NCBI GenBank assembly: GCA_024277025.1 | Contig: JAJRWA010000240.1 | Span: 1 to 38,201, forward strand | Direction: 5' to 3' | Length of the DNA stretch: 38,201 nucleotides | Origin: Candidatus Krumholzibacteriota bacterium | Lineage (GTDB): Bacteria; Krumholzibacteriota; Krumholzibacteriia; LZORAL124-64-63 | Shown here: positions 15,912 through 23,997 of the stretch, piece after piece | How positions within the stretch are numbered: the first letter of the stretch is position 1 | Layout of the letters: every line of letters begins with the position of its first letter | Notes under the pieces: generated by a model | What the model saw: only the letters and a program-made list of their open reading frames with translations | Database searches by the model: none | What the model was told of the DNA's origin: nothing | Translations under genes and position numbers: made by a program

Positions 15912-17281
15912 ACACACCGGACCAGCAGCCGAGCCTTCTGGATCGCGCCCTGCGGCTGTTTGCGCCGGTCAAGAGGGGCGAGGGCGGCACCATCCTGCTC
16001 ATGGCCCTGAACATCTTCCTGTTGATGACGGCCTACTACATCATCAAGCCGGTGCGCGAGTCCCTGATTCTGGCCAACTGGGGTGCCGAAGCAAAAATCT
16101 ATGCCTCCGCCGGCCAGGCTGTGCTGCTGCTCGGTGTCGTGCCCCTGTACAGCCATCTGGCCCGGATGCTGAACTCGCGGCGCCTGATCACCGCGGTGTT
16201 GCTGTTCTTCGCCGGCTGTCTGGTGGGTTTCTACTTCCTGGCGCAGATGCGGGTACCCCTGGGCATACCGTTCTACCTGTGGGTCGGCATATTCAACGTC
16301 ATGGTGGTCGCCCAGTTCTGGTCCTTCGCCAACGATTTCTACACGCCCGAGCAGGGCAAGCGCCTGTTTGCGCTGGTCGGATTCGGCATGTCGGCGGGCG
16401 CGGTGTTGGGCAGCGTGGTGACCCACCTGCTGATCAAGTCGGTGGGTGTGTATTCGTTGATGCTGCTCTCGGCAATGCTGTTGCTGGTGAGCCTGGCCCT
16501 GACCCTGGCGACCGTCCGTGGTGCCGGGCGCACGGCGACCGCGGCGGGCGTGGTGTCGAAGATGGCCGACGAGCCCCTGGCGGGCCGGAGCGGGTTCGCC
16601 CTGGTTTTTGCCAACCGGTACCTCACGCTGATCGCACTGATGATGATCCTGGCCAATCTGGTCAACACCACGGGTGAATATGTGCTTGGGGCGCGGGTCC
16701 AGGCCGCCAGCCAGCAGTCCGTGCCGGAAGTGGTCCGGACCGCTGACATGAGCCAGGCTCAGTATGAAGCGGCGGTTATCGACCGCACTGCGCAAGTCGG
16801 AGTGGCTATCGGCGAGTTCTACGCCGACTTCTTTTCGGTGGTCAACCTCGTCGGATTGCTGGCCCAACTCTTCCTGGTGGCGCGCCTGGTGGCCTGGATC
16901 GGCGTCGGACCGGCTCTGCTGATCCTGCCGCTGATCGCCATCGGCGGCTACGCCATGATGGCTGTCTTCCCGGTGCTGGGCATGGCTCGCTGGGCCAAGA
17001 CGGCGGAGAACGCGACCGACTACTCTCTGCAGAATACCGTCCGCAACATGCTCTTTCTGCCCACGACGCGCGCGGAGAAGTACAAGGCCAAGCAGGCCAT
17101 TGACACATTCTTCGTCCGGATGGGCGACGTGTTGGCGGCCTTGCTTGTCCTGGGCGGCACCAGGCTGCTCCACCTGGGCCCCAGCGGTTTCATTCTGGTC
17201 AACGTGGGCCTGGCGGCGTTGTGGTGCTGGTTGGCGCTTGCCATCGGCCAGCGGCACCGCAAGCTGAACCCCGACGGCTGA
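15908..17281 (+). CDS. NTP/NDP exchange transporter (Tlc/ATP:ADP antiporter family)-like membrane protein
   Basis: A 457-aa polytopic protein with about 12 predicted transmembrane helices. The opening (GEGGTILLMALNIFLLMTAYYIIKPVRESLIL) and FWSFANDFYTPEQGKRLFALVGFGMSAGAVLGS match the Tlc/NTT family, known in Rickettsia, Chlamydia and plastids as ATP:ADP or nucleotide exchangers and also found in free-living bacteria, where substrates are mostly unknown. A long hydrophilic loop lies near residues 205-245. The C-terminal half retains FLPTTRAEKYKAKQAIDTFFVRMGD, a typical family block. The ATG overlaps the TGA of the kinase-like gene by four bases, so the two are translated together. An MFS-type transporter of another substrate is the alternative. 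Confidence 0.8.
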   Translation: MNTPDQQPSLLDRALRLFAPVKRGEGGTILLMALNIFLLMTAYYIIKPVRESLILANWGAEAKIYASAGQAVLLLGVVPLYSHLARMLNSRRLITAVLLFFAGCLVGFYFLAQMRVPLGIPFYLWVGIFNVMVVAQFWSFANDFYTPEQGKRLFALVGFGMSAGAVLGSVVTHLLIKSVGVYSLMLLSAMLLLVSLALTLATVRGAGRTATAAGVVSKMADEPLAGRSGFALVFANRYLTLIALMMILANLVNTTGEYVLGARVQAASQQSVPEVVRTADMSQAQYEAAVIDRTAQVGVAIGEFYADFFSVVNLVGLLAQLFLVARLVAWIGVGPALLILPLIAIGGYAMMAVFPVLGMARWAKTAENATDYSLQNTVRNMLFLPTTRAEKYKAKQAIDTFFVRMGDVLAALLVLGGTRLLHLGPSGFILVNVGLAALWCWLALAIGQRHRKLNPDG

Positions 17282-17319
17282 TCCCCTCCTGCCTCTGAAA
17301 ATCCTCCGACTCGTCACAT

Positions 17320-17334
17320 TGGCATATTTGTTGC
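17320..17334 (+). promoter_or_regulatory. Sigma-54 promoter of the chemotaxis operon
   Basis: TGGCATATTTGTTGC matches the -24/-12 pattern: TGGCA and TTGC with GG and GC 12 bases apart. Transcription should begin near 17346. RpoN control of flagellar and chemotaxis genes is common, and such a promoter requires an enhancer-binding activator that is not in this window. Confidence 0.75.
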
Positions 17335-17613
17335 CGTATTCCCTGTGTTTTGAATAAGGATTTCCCTCAAGGAGCCCTTTGTTCAAGCGAAAATAAGTCT
17401 GGGGCCAAGCGCTCAATCGATCTGCTGCTAGGCCCTAATTAGTTACCGGACAACAGGTTGCTTTTCAGCGACAACCGACCTGCCCACGCTTGCAAGCTGA
17501 AGACGTGGTTGGGGGCAGCCCGTCGAGTTGAGTTTCGATTTTCTTCGCAGTGGCCAACATCGTGGCGACCAGCCGGAGAACTGGACGGATACCCCGTAAG
17601 AAGGCGAGTGCGG
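17335..17613 (+). other. Long leader between the sigma-54 promoter and cheA
   Basis: About 268 bases of transcribed leader would separate the predicted start site from the cheA ATG. It contains no supported gene: the open frame from 17458 that runs into cheA has an Arg/Trp-rich translation unlike a CheA N-terminus. No riboswitch or strong hairpin was recognised. A second, sigma-70 promoter could lie inside it but none is convincing. Confidence 0.4.
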
Positions 17614-20358
17614 ATGAGCCATTCCGAGATCGAAAAACAGGTAGCTGACCTGGCGCAGGCGCTGGTTTTTGTCGATTGGACCGATTTGGACGCCCTGGAG
17701 GATGTGCCGACGAAATTCGGCGATCTGGCGGCCATGTTGCGCGAAGCGGGGCACGAGTCCGAGGCCGAGCATTGTGGACGGGCGGCTGCCGTGGCGGGTC
17801 AGTTGCTGGCCGAAGCCGTCTCGTCGTCGGCAGGTCAGGAATTCCTGACCCGCACCCTGGACGCGCTGCAGGCCTGCTTGAGCGGCGATTGTGCCTGCGA
17901 GGATGCGGGCTGGCCGGAGGCGGCGGCACCTGAGCCGAGCGGTACAGAACCTGAGGCGCTGACCGCCGAAGCCGAGGCCGAGGCCGAACCGGCCAGCCTG
18001 GTGGACGATGGTATCATGGCCGAATTCCTGGCGCGCCAGGCCGACGTGATGGACGATATCGAAAAGGAACTGCTGGCGATCGAATCGGGAGAGTCAACCG
18101 GCGACAGCGAGGGCATCAAACGATTCCTCCACACGCTCAAGGGTGAGTCGGCTCTGCTGGACCTGAGCGATGTGGCGGATTTGTGCCATGCCGTGGAAGA
18201 CATGATCCAGGCCGACGGCATCCCGGCCCAGATCGATTGTCTGCTGGACGTGAAAGACTGGTTCATCGCGACCTTCCGTCATCTGCGGGACGAGGGACCG
18301 GCGCCCGCGCCACTGGCCGAGATGATTGCCCTGGTTGAGGCTTCGGTGGCGCCGGTCGAGCCGGCCGAGCCGGCGGCGGCCGCCGTAAACGAGGCCGTGC
18401 CCGAGGATTATCCGGTGGTCGACTACGCCGGCACCAACGTGCTGGAAGGGGATCTGGATCTGGTCCAGGATTTCATCGAAGAGGCCGTCGAGCATCTGGA
18501 CGCTTCGGAGGCGCACCTGCTGGCCATCGAGTCGGACCCCAAGGAAACCGAGGCTCTCAACGCCGTGTTCCGGGGCTTCCACACGATCAAGGGTCTGGCT
18601 GGCTTCATCGAGATGGAGCACATCAAGGACCTGGCCCACAAGGCGGAGAACCTGCTGGACATGGCCCGCCGGGACGAGCTTGAACTCGTCGGCAACAACA
18701 TGGATCTGGTCTTCGAGTCGGTGGACATGATGAAGCGGCTGGTCGAGGGTCTGGCCGGAGCCATGGGGGGCGACGGTAAGCTCGTCACAGAGGCCGGATT
18801 GCCCTCGCTGATGGCCCGGCTGGTCGGCGCGACATCAACTGAAGCGCCGGTCGCCGCCGCTGCACCAGCACCGGAGCCGGAACCGGTTGTGCCCGCAGGG
18901 CCCGCGCCCACGAGCGGCTTTATCCCGCTGGGCAACATGCAAACGAAGAAGAAGGCACCGGCCGCAGCGGTACCGCCCAAGCCGGCACCCGAGCAGAAAG
19001 CCACCGCCAAGGCCAATGCGCCGGCCAAGATGAAAGAGGCCATGCGAGTCGACGCCGAGCGCCTGGACCACCTGATCGAAACGATTGGCGAACTGGTCAT
19101 TGCCGAGTCGATGGTCAGCCAGTCGCCGGAGATCCAGACCGCTACGCTGTCGGTCAAACTGGCCAAGGATCTGGATCATCTGGACAAGATCTGCCGCGAG
19201 TTGCAGGAGATCGGCATGTCCCTGCGGATGGTGCCGGTGCGGCCCGTGTTCCAGAAAATGGCGCGGCTGGTGCGGGACCTTGCCAAGAAACAGAATCGGC
19301 AGGTCGAGTTCGTGATGTCGGGCGAGGACACGGAGTTGGACAAGAACGTCGTCGACAAGATCGGTGATCCGCTGGTGCACATGGTGCGCAACTCGGTGGA
19401 CCACGGTATCGAGCCGGATCCGGCCGAGCGCGTGAAGCTGGGCAAGCCCGAGCGCGGCCGGGTCGAATTGCGGGCCTTACACAAGGGCGGCAACATCTGC
19501 ATCGAGATCGAGGATGACGGGCGCGGCCTGAACAAGGACGCCATCATGGCCAAAGCCATCTCCCGTGGCCTGCTGCGCGAGGGCGAAGCGATCAGTGATC
19601 GGGACCTGTTCATGCTGATCTTCGAGCCGGGGTTCTCCACGGCCAGGGAAGTCACCGACATTTCGGGCCGGGGCGTGGGCATGGATGTGGTCCGTCGCAA
19701 CATCGAGGAGTTGCGCGGCACCGTGGACATCACTTCGGAGCCGGGCAAGGGCTCGGTCTTCAGCATCAAGCTGCCGCTGACCCTGGCCATCATCGAGGGC
19801 ATGGTCATCATGGTCGGCGAGGAACACTACATCATTCCGACCCTGTCGGTGGTGCGCTTGATCCGGCCCAACAGGGAAGATGTCACCCACGTCTTCGACA
19901 AGGGCGAGATGCTGGCGTTCGAAGGCACGCACCTGCCGCTGTTCCGTCTTTCGCAGCTGTTCGACGTCGAAGGCGCTGCCTGTGAGCCGCACGAGGCCAT
20001 GGTGGTCGTCGTGGAAGAAGAAGGGCGCCGCCTCGGATTGGTGGCCGACCAGTTGATCGGCCAGCAGTCCATTGTCATCAAAAGCCTGGGCGAGTCCGTG
20101 CAGGGCACCGACGGTGTGGCCGGCGGCGCGATCATGTCCGACGGAAATGTCGCCCTGATCCTGGATGTGGCCGGCCTGCTGCGGGTGGCCCACAGCACTG
20201 ACACTACCATCGATATGCCCCCGAGCAGGGGGCTGGAGCGATCAGCGGCCACGCTTGATGACGAGATCGAGGCCGTCGTCGTGGAGGATACACCCGATAC
20301 CGAGGAAATCATCGTTGCGGTGGACCCGGAAACAAGTCCGGACGCCGTGGAAGTCTAA
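17614..20358 (+). CDS. cheA: Chemotaxis histidine kinase CheA with two Hpt domains
   Basis: A 914-aa CheA. It has an N-terminal helical region (residues 1-110) and a first Hpt domain with His173 (RFLHTLKGES). A second Hpt domain carries His323 in GFHTIKGLAGF, the closer match to the classical site. An Ala/Pro-rich linker (about 410-470) leads to the dimerisation helices (from about 473, MRVDAERLDHLIETIGELVI). The ATPase domain has the N box HMVRNSVDHGIEP (about 588-600) and DDGRGLN. A CheW-like domain (about 726-860) and an acidic tail complete it. The ATG at 17614 starts the recognisable protein (MSHSEIEKQV) with AAGGCGAG upstream. It phosphorylates CheY and CheB, coupled to receptors through CheW. 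No receptor gene is in the window. Confidence 0.95.
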   Translation: MSHSEIEKQVADLAQALVFVDWTDLDALEDVPTKFGDLAAMLREAGHESEAEHCGRAAAVAGQLLAEAVSSSAGQEFLTRTLDALQACLSGDCACEDAGWPEAAAPEPSGTEPEALTAEAEAEAEPASLVDDGIMAEFLARQADVMDDIEKELLAIESGESTGDSEGIKRFLHTLKGESALLDLSDVADLCHAVEDMIQADGIPAQIDCLLDVKDWFIATFRHLRDEGPAPAPLAEMIALVEASVAPVEPAEPAAAAVNEAVPEDYPVVDYAGTNVLEGDLDLVQDFIEEAVEHLDASEAHLLAIESDPKETEALNAVFRGFHTIKGLAGFIEMEHIKDLAHKAENLLDMARRDELELVGNNMDLVFESVDMMKRLVEGLAGAMGGDGKLVTEAGLPSLMARLVGATSTEAPVAAAAPAPEPEPVVPAGPAPTSGFIPLGNMQTKKKAPAAAVPPKPAPEQKATAKANAPAKMKEAMRVDAERLDHLIETIGELVIAESMVSQSPEIQTATLSVKLAKDLDHLDKICRELQEIGMSLRMVPVRPVFQKMARLVRDLAKKQNRQVEFVMSGEDTELDKNVVDKIGDPLVHMVRNSVDHGIEPDPAERVKLGKPERGRVELRALHKGGNICIEIEDDGRGLNKDAIMAKAISRGLLREGEAISDRDLFMLIFEPGFSTAREVTDISGRGVGMDVVRRNIEELRGTVDITSEPGKGSVFSIKLPLTLAIIEGMVIMVGEEHYIIPTLSVVRLIRPNREDVTHVFDKGEMLAFEGTHLPLFRLSQLFDVEGAACEPHEAMVVVVEEEGRRLGLVADQLIGQQSIVIKSLGESVQGTDGVAGGAIMSDGNVALILDVAGLLRVAHSTDTTIDMPPSRGLERSAATLDDEIEAVVVEDTPDTEEIIVAVDPETSPDAVEV

Positions 20359-20377
20359 CCCGTTTGGGAGGTTTGCA

Positions 20378-20878
20378 ATGGCCGTGGAAACCCCAGTTGC
20401 CCGCACAGCCCAGGAAGGCAAGTTCCTGTCCTTTGTGCTTGGCGCCGAGGAGTACGGACTCGAGATTCTCAAGGTCCAGGAGATAAACGGCATGATGGGG
20501 ATCACCCGCGTGCCACGGACGCCCGAGTATGTGCGTGGCGTGATCAATCTCCGGGGTCGGGTCATCCCGATCGTCAGCCTGCGGCAGAAATTCAAGATGC
20601 CGGCCGTTGCTGATTCCGAGAAGACCTGCATCATCGTGGTCCAGGTCAGCTACCAGGATACGGAGCTGACCATGGGCATCATCGTCGACGAAGTCTCCGA
20701 AGTGCTGAACATCAGGGCCGACCAGATCGAGCCCGCCCCGGCCTTCGGCGGCGGCATGGATGAGACATCCCACATCACGGGCATGGGTAAGCTCGAGGAC
20801 AAGGTTGTCATCCTGCTGGATATCGACACCGTGCTCAACGGCGAGGAAATCGAAGCTGTCGTGCAGTCGACCAACTAG
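20378..20878 (+). CDS. cheW: Chemotaxis coupling protein CheW
   Basis: A 166-aa CheW that bridges receptors and CheA. The fold is visible as KFLSFVLGAEEYGLEILKVQEI, the conserved VPRTPEYVRGVINLRGRVIPIVSLRQKF, then GIIVDEVSEVLNI and the closing DKVVILLDIDTVL. The ATG at 20378 has GGGAGG about 6 bases upstream. It lies 19 bases after cheA and 13 before cheR, in the same operon. It ends in TAG, one of the window's genes showing that TAG is a normal stop. Confidence 0.96.
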   Translation: MAVETPVARTAQEGKFLSFVLGAEEYGLEILKVQEINGMMGITRVPRTPEYVRGVINLRGRVIPIVSLRQKFKMPAVADSEKTCIIVVQVSYQDTELTMGIIVDEVSEVLNIRADQIEPAPAFGGGMDETSHITGMGKLEDKVVILLDIDTVLNGEEIEAVVQSTN

Positions 20879-20891
20879 CCGGGAGTGACTT

Positions 20892-21773
20892 GTGCCCTTG
20901 ACCTCAACGAGCAGGAATCAGCAAGCGGCCGAGGCCGGTCACAACGGGGGCATGACCCCGCGTGAACTTGCGACATTCCAGCGCATCCTCCATGAGAAGT
21001 CGGGGATCGTGCTCAAGGACAACAAGCGCGCCCTGGTCGAGTCCCGGGTCAGTCAGCGTCTGCAATCGCTGGGCCTGGCCTCGTTCGGAGAGTACCTGAC
21101 CCGCCTGGAGCAGGACACGGGCGGCGAGGAATTGGTGCTGCTGATCGATGTCATCTCCACCAATATCACCCAGTTCTTCCGGGAGTCGGACCACTTCGAC
21201 CTGATGGCCGGCGTGGTCGCGCAATGGGCCGAGGCCGGTGTCAAACGGATGCGCTTCTGGTCGGCGGCCTGTTCCACCGGCGAGGAGCCCTATACGATGG
21301 CGATGACGTTGTTCCCGCTGGTGGCCCGGTACGGACTCGACCTGAAAATCCTGGCGACCGACATCAGCACCCGGGTGCTGGCCCACGCCGAACGTGGCTG
21401 GTATGACCCGGCGCGGCTGAGCGGAGTCCCGGACGACCTGCAACAGAAGTTCTTCACGCGCCGCCAAAGTGACGGACAGGAAGTCGCCGTGGTGTCCGAG
21501 CGACTGAAGAATCTGATCATGTTCAGAAGGCTGAATTTCACGGTCTTCCCCTACCCGATCAACGGCATCTTCGACATGATCCTTTGCCGCAATGCCATGA
21601 TCTACTTTGACCGCGGACTGCGTGGCCGGATGGTCCCCGAGTTTGCCAGATTGATACGTCCCGGTGGCTACCTGCTGATCGGCCACGCGGAGACGCTCAT
21701 CGGCATCGAAGGTGGCCTGCGGAGCCTCAAACCGTCAGTCTACCAACGCCTGAATGATGGAGAGATCGCTTGA
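20892..21773 (+). CDS. cheR: Chemoreceptor glutamate methyltransferase CheR
   Basis: A 293-aa SAM-dependent methyltransferase that methylates receptor glutamates. The N-terminal helical domain (FQRILHEKSGIVLKDNKRAL...RLQSLG) is followed by TNITQFFRESDHF, the SAM-binding motif FWSAACSTGEEPYTMAM, ILATDIS and the late motif FDMILCRNAMIYFD, ending GGYLLIGHAETL. A GTG at 20892 is the start, with GGGAG upstream; the conserved part begins near MTPRELATF, so an internal ATG at 20952 is possible. It overlaps cheD. Confidence 0.95.
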   Translation: MPLTSTSRNQQAAEAGHNGGMTPRELATFQRILHEKSGIVLKDNKRALVESRVSQRLQSLGLASFGEYLTRLEQDTGGEELVLLIDVISTNITQFFRESDHFDLMAGVVAQWAEAGVKRMRFWSAACSTGEEPYTMAMTLFPLVARYGLDLKILATDISTRVLAHAERGWYDPARLSGVPDDLQQKFFTRRQSDGQEVAVVSERLKNLIMFRRLNFTVFPYPINGIFDMILCRNAMIYFDRGLRGRMVPEFARLIRPGGYLLIGHAETLIGIEGGLRSLKPSVYQRLNDGEIA

Positions 21774-22291
21774 CCCAACTCATGGAAAGACCGACCAGGG
21801 TAAAGCGCGTACGTGCGAACATCACGGTCGACATCAGCGACATGAAGCTGAGCCGGTCACCCACCGATGTCATCGTCACCTACTCGCTTGGCTCCTGCGT
21901 GGGGGTGACCCTCTACGACCCGGTGGCCCAGGTGGGTGGCATGATCCACTGCATGCTGCCGCTGTCGAAGATCGACCCGGAGAAGGCCCGTCTCAAACCC
22001 TACATGTTCGTCGACACGGGCGTGGCCGCGATGCTCGGCGAGCTCTACAGCATGGGGGCGCAGCGGCAGAACATCGTGGCCAAGGTCGCGGGTGCCGGCT
22101 CGCCCCTGGGCAAGGAGGAGACCTTTCGCATCGGGCAGCGCAACTACACGATCCTGCGCAAGTTCCTTTGGAAAAACAACATACTGATAGACAAGGAAGA
22201 CGTGGGCGGCTCCAAGGCGCGCACTCTGTACCTCTATCTGGCCGATGGGCGCACAACCGTGAAATCAGAAGGACAGGAGGTGGAGCTGTGA
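21770..22291 (+). CDS. cheD: Chemoreceptor glutamine deamidase CheD
   Basis: A 173-aa CheD, which deamidates receptor glutamines and in many bacteria binds CheC as part of adaptation. The catalytic Cys43 (YSLGSCVGVTLYDP) and His60 (GGMIHCMLP) are present. The start is a TTG at 21770 overlapping the cheR stop (TTGA) with GGAGAG upstream; an ATG at 21782 would only shorten it by four residues. CheC/CheX-type proteins are unusually numerous nearby, so CheD activity may be controlled by one of them. Confidence 0.95.
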   Translation: MTQLMERPTRVKRVRANITVDISDMKLSRSPTDVIVTYSLGSCVGVTLYDPVAQVGGMIHCMLPLSKIDPEKARLKPYMFVDTGVAAMLGELYSMGAQRQNIVAKVAGAGSPLGKEETFRIGQRNYTILRKFLWKNNILIDKEDVGGSKARTLYLYLADGRTTVKSEGQEVEL

Positions 22292-23178
22292 CCGAACGCA
22301 AAGCCATCCTGGCTCAGGTGGGGTCGGTGCCGTCGTTGCCGTCGGTGGTGCTGGAACTGCGCAAGTATCTTAACGACCCGGAGGTCAGCTTCGACCAGCT
22401 GGCCAGGGTCATCGAATTCGATCCCGGCCTGACAGCCAACGTGCTGCAGCTGGCCAACTCGGCCTACTTCGGCTGGACCCGCACCATCAAGACGGTCAAG
22501 GAAGCGATCACGCGTCTGGGCACGAACCGTATTTTCCAGATGGTGCTCTGCATGTCGGTGGCACCGCTGGTGCGCAAGCCCATCAAGGGCTACGACACCG
22601 ACGGCGAGGGGCTGTGGAAACATTCGATCGCCACGGCGATCTGCGCCGAGCAGCTGGTTGAGGTTCTGGGCCTGCCGGATCTCGAGGAAGCTTTCACGGC
22701 GGGTCTGCTGCACGACATGGGCAAGGGCGTGCTCGGCACCTTCGTCGAGATCGACGACGAGGCGATCAAGGAGATCGTCCGCACCGACAATCTGAGTTTC
22801 AACGAGGCCGAACAAATGGTGCTGGGCATCGACCACGCCGAGGTGGCGGCCGAATTGCTTAGGGCCTGGAACCTGCCCGAGGTCGTCGTCGAGGGGGCCC
22901 GTTGGCACCACCAGCCGCAGCATGCCGCTGCTGAACACCAGCAACTGGTCGACCTGATCCATGTCGCCGACTTCCTGTGCATGAGCTTCGGGTTCGGCCA
23001 GGGCGTCGACGGTCTGCAGTACCGCCTCAACGAACAAGCCAACGATCGTCTGGGCCTGAAAGTGTCCCAGGCCGAGGCCGTCGGCAGCAAGATCATGATT
23101 GCCATGGAAGAGCTCGGGAACATGTTTGCTCCCGCAAAGAAAGGAAAGCCGGATGGCGTTCAACATTCTCCTGGTTGA
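22288..23178 (+). CDS. HDOD-domain protein in the chemotaxis operon
   Basis: A 296-aa HDOD protein. The domain runs from about residue 10 to 205 (SVPSLPSVVLELRKYLNDPEVSFDQLARVIEFDPGL as separate blocks, then LLHDMGKGVLGTF and WNLPEVVVEGARWHHQP). HDOD proteins are HD-related signalling scaffolds; the LLHDMGK block keeps an HD pair, so weak metal-dependent hydrolase activity is conceivable. There is no GGDEF or EAL domain attached. A GTG at 22288 overlaps the cheD stop (GTGA), with AGGAGG just upstream. Its end overlaps cheY by 26 bases. Its role in the chemotaxis pathway is unknown. Confidence 0.88.
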   Translation: MTERKAILAQVGSVPSLPSVVLELRKYLNDPEVSFDQLARVIEFDPGLTANVLQLANSAYFGWTRTIKTVKEAITRLGTNRIFQMVLCMSVAPLVRKPIKGYDTDGEGLWKHSIATAICAEQLVEVLGLPDLEEAFTAGLLHDMGKGVLGTFVEIDDEAIKEIVRTDNLSFNEAEQMVLGIDHAEVAAELLRAWNLPEVVVEGARWHHQPQHAAAEHQQLVDLIHVADFLCMSFGFGQGVDGLQYRLNEQANDRLGLKVSQAEAVGSKIMIAMEELGNMFAPAKKGKPDGVQHSPG

Positions 23179-23542
23179 TGACTCGGCCACCGTGCGGGCC
23201 GTCATCAAGAAGGCGCTGACCCTGGCCAATGTTGATATCAACGAACTGTATCAGGCCGGCAACGGCCAGGAGGCCCTGGCTGTTCTTGAGCAGGAATGGG
23301 TCGATCTGGTCTTCTGTGACATCAGTATGCCGGTCATGGATGGCGAAGAGTTCGTGGCCGAAATGAAGGCCACCGGGATGATCGAGACCATTCCCGTAGT
23401 CATCGTATCCTCGGCTGGCAGTGAACCGCGCGTGGCTCGCCTCAAGGCCAGCGGCGTGCGGGACTACATTCAGAAACCGTTCACCCCGGAACGCATCCGG
23501 GAAGTCGTCGACAGTGTGATGGGAGTGGCCAACGATGCTTGA
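23153..23542 (+). CDS. cheY: Chemotaxis response regulator CheY
   Basis: A 129-aa single receiver domain. The acidic pair Asp9/Asp10, phospho-acceptor Asp56 (FCDISMPVMDG), the Ser/Thr switch (VSSAG) and Lys108 (YIQKPF) are all present. The ATG at 23153 has AAAGGAAAG upstream and lies inside the end of the HDOD gene. Phospho-CheY is expected to act on the flagellar motor or another output, and the adjacent CheX probably dephosphorylates it. Confidence 0.93.
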   Translation: MAFNILLVDDSATVRAVIKKALTLANVDINELYQAGNGQEALAVLEQEWVDLVFCDISMPVMDGEEFVAEMKATGMIETIPVVIVSSAGSEPRVARLKASGVRDYIQKPFTPERIREVVDSVMGVANDA

Positions 23543-23996
23543 GTACTCACAGGAAACAGTCACCGCCACTTTTCTGGGCGTGGTGGAACAGCTGACCTTC
23601 ATGTTCGGCGAACCGGTGGACAAGGACGATCTCGACACCGAGCAGGTGGATTTCACCCTGGCCCGGATGAGTTTTCTCGGTGACATCGCGGGCAGCCTTG
23701 CGGTGGCCGTGCCAACGGCGATTACGGGCGAGATCGCGGCCAATATCCTCGGCCTCGAGCCGGAGGATCTTACGGACCAGGTCATGCTGGACGATGCCCT
23801 CGGCGAGATGCTGAACGTGGTCTGCGGACATGTGATCATGGCCGTGGCCGGCAACGACGCCAATTTCAAACTGCACTCGCCCGAAGTCGTCAAGGTAGAC
23901 GAAACGATGCTGGTGGAAATGCTTGCCAGCGCCGACTACTTCGGCTATGAGCTCGACGACAGTCCGGTCCTGCTGGGCCTGACCGTGGAGGATTGA
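23535..23996 (+). CDS. CheX-like CheY-P phosphatase
   Basis: A 153-aa CheX/CheC-type protein. The phosphatase signature D-x3-E-x2-N is read at Asp87, Glu91, Asn94 (DDALGEMLNVVCGH), with a proline about 22 residues later. The start at 23535 overlaps cheY by 8 bases, and it is followed within two bases by cheB. It most likely removes phosphate from CheY. Three further modules of the same type are encoded on the opposite strand at 25116-26659. Confidence 0.85.
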   Translation: MLEYSQETVTATFLGVVEQLTFMFGEPVDKDDLDTEQVDFTLARMSFLGDIAGSLAVAVPTAITGEIAANILGLEPEDLTDQVMLDDALGEMLNVVCGHVIMAVAGNDANFKLHSPEVVKVDETMLVEMLASADYFGYELDDSPVLLGLTVED

Positions 23997-23997
23997 C

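Noticed and set aside
17458..17613. Upstream extension of cheA
   Set aside because: The translation is Arg/Trp-rich, has no ribosome site and does not resemble CheA; the ATG at 17614 with AAGGCGAG fits.
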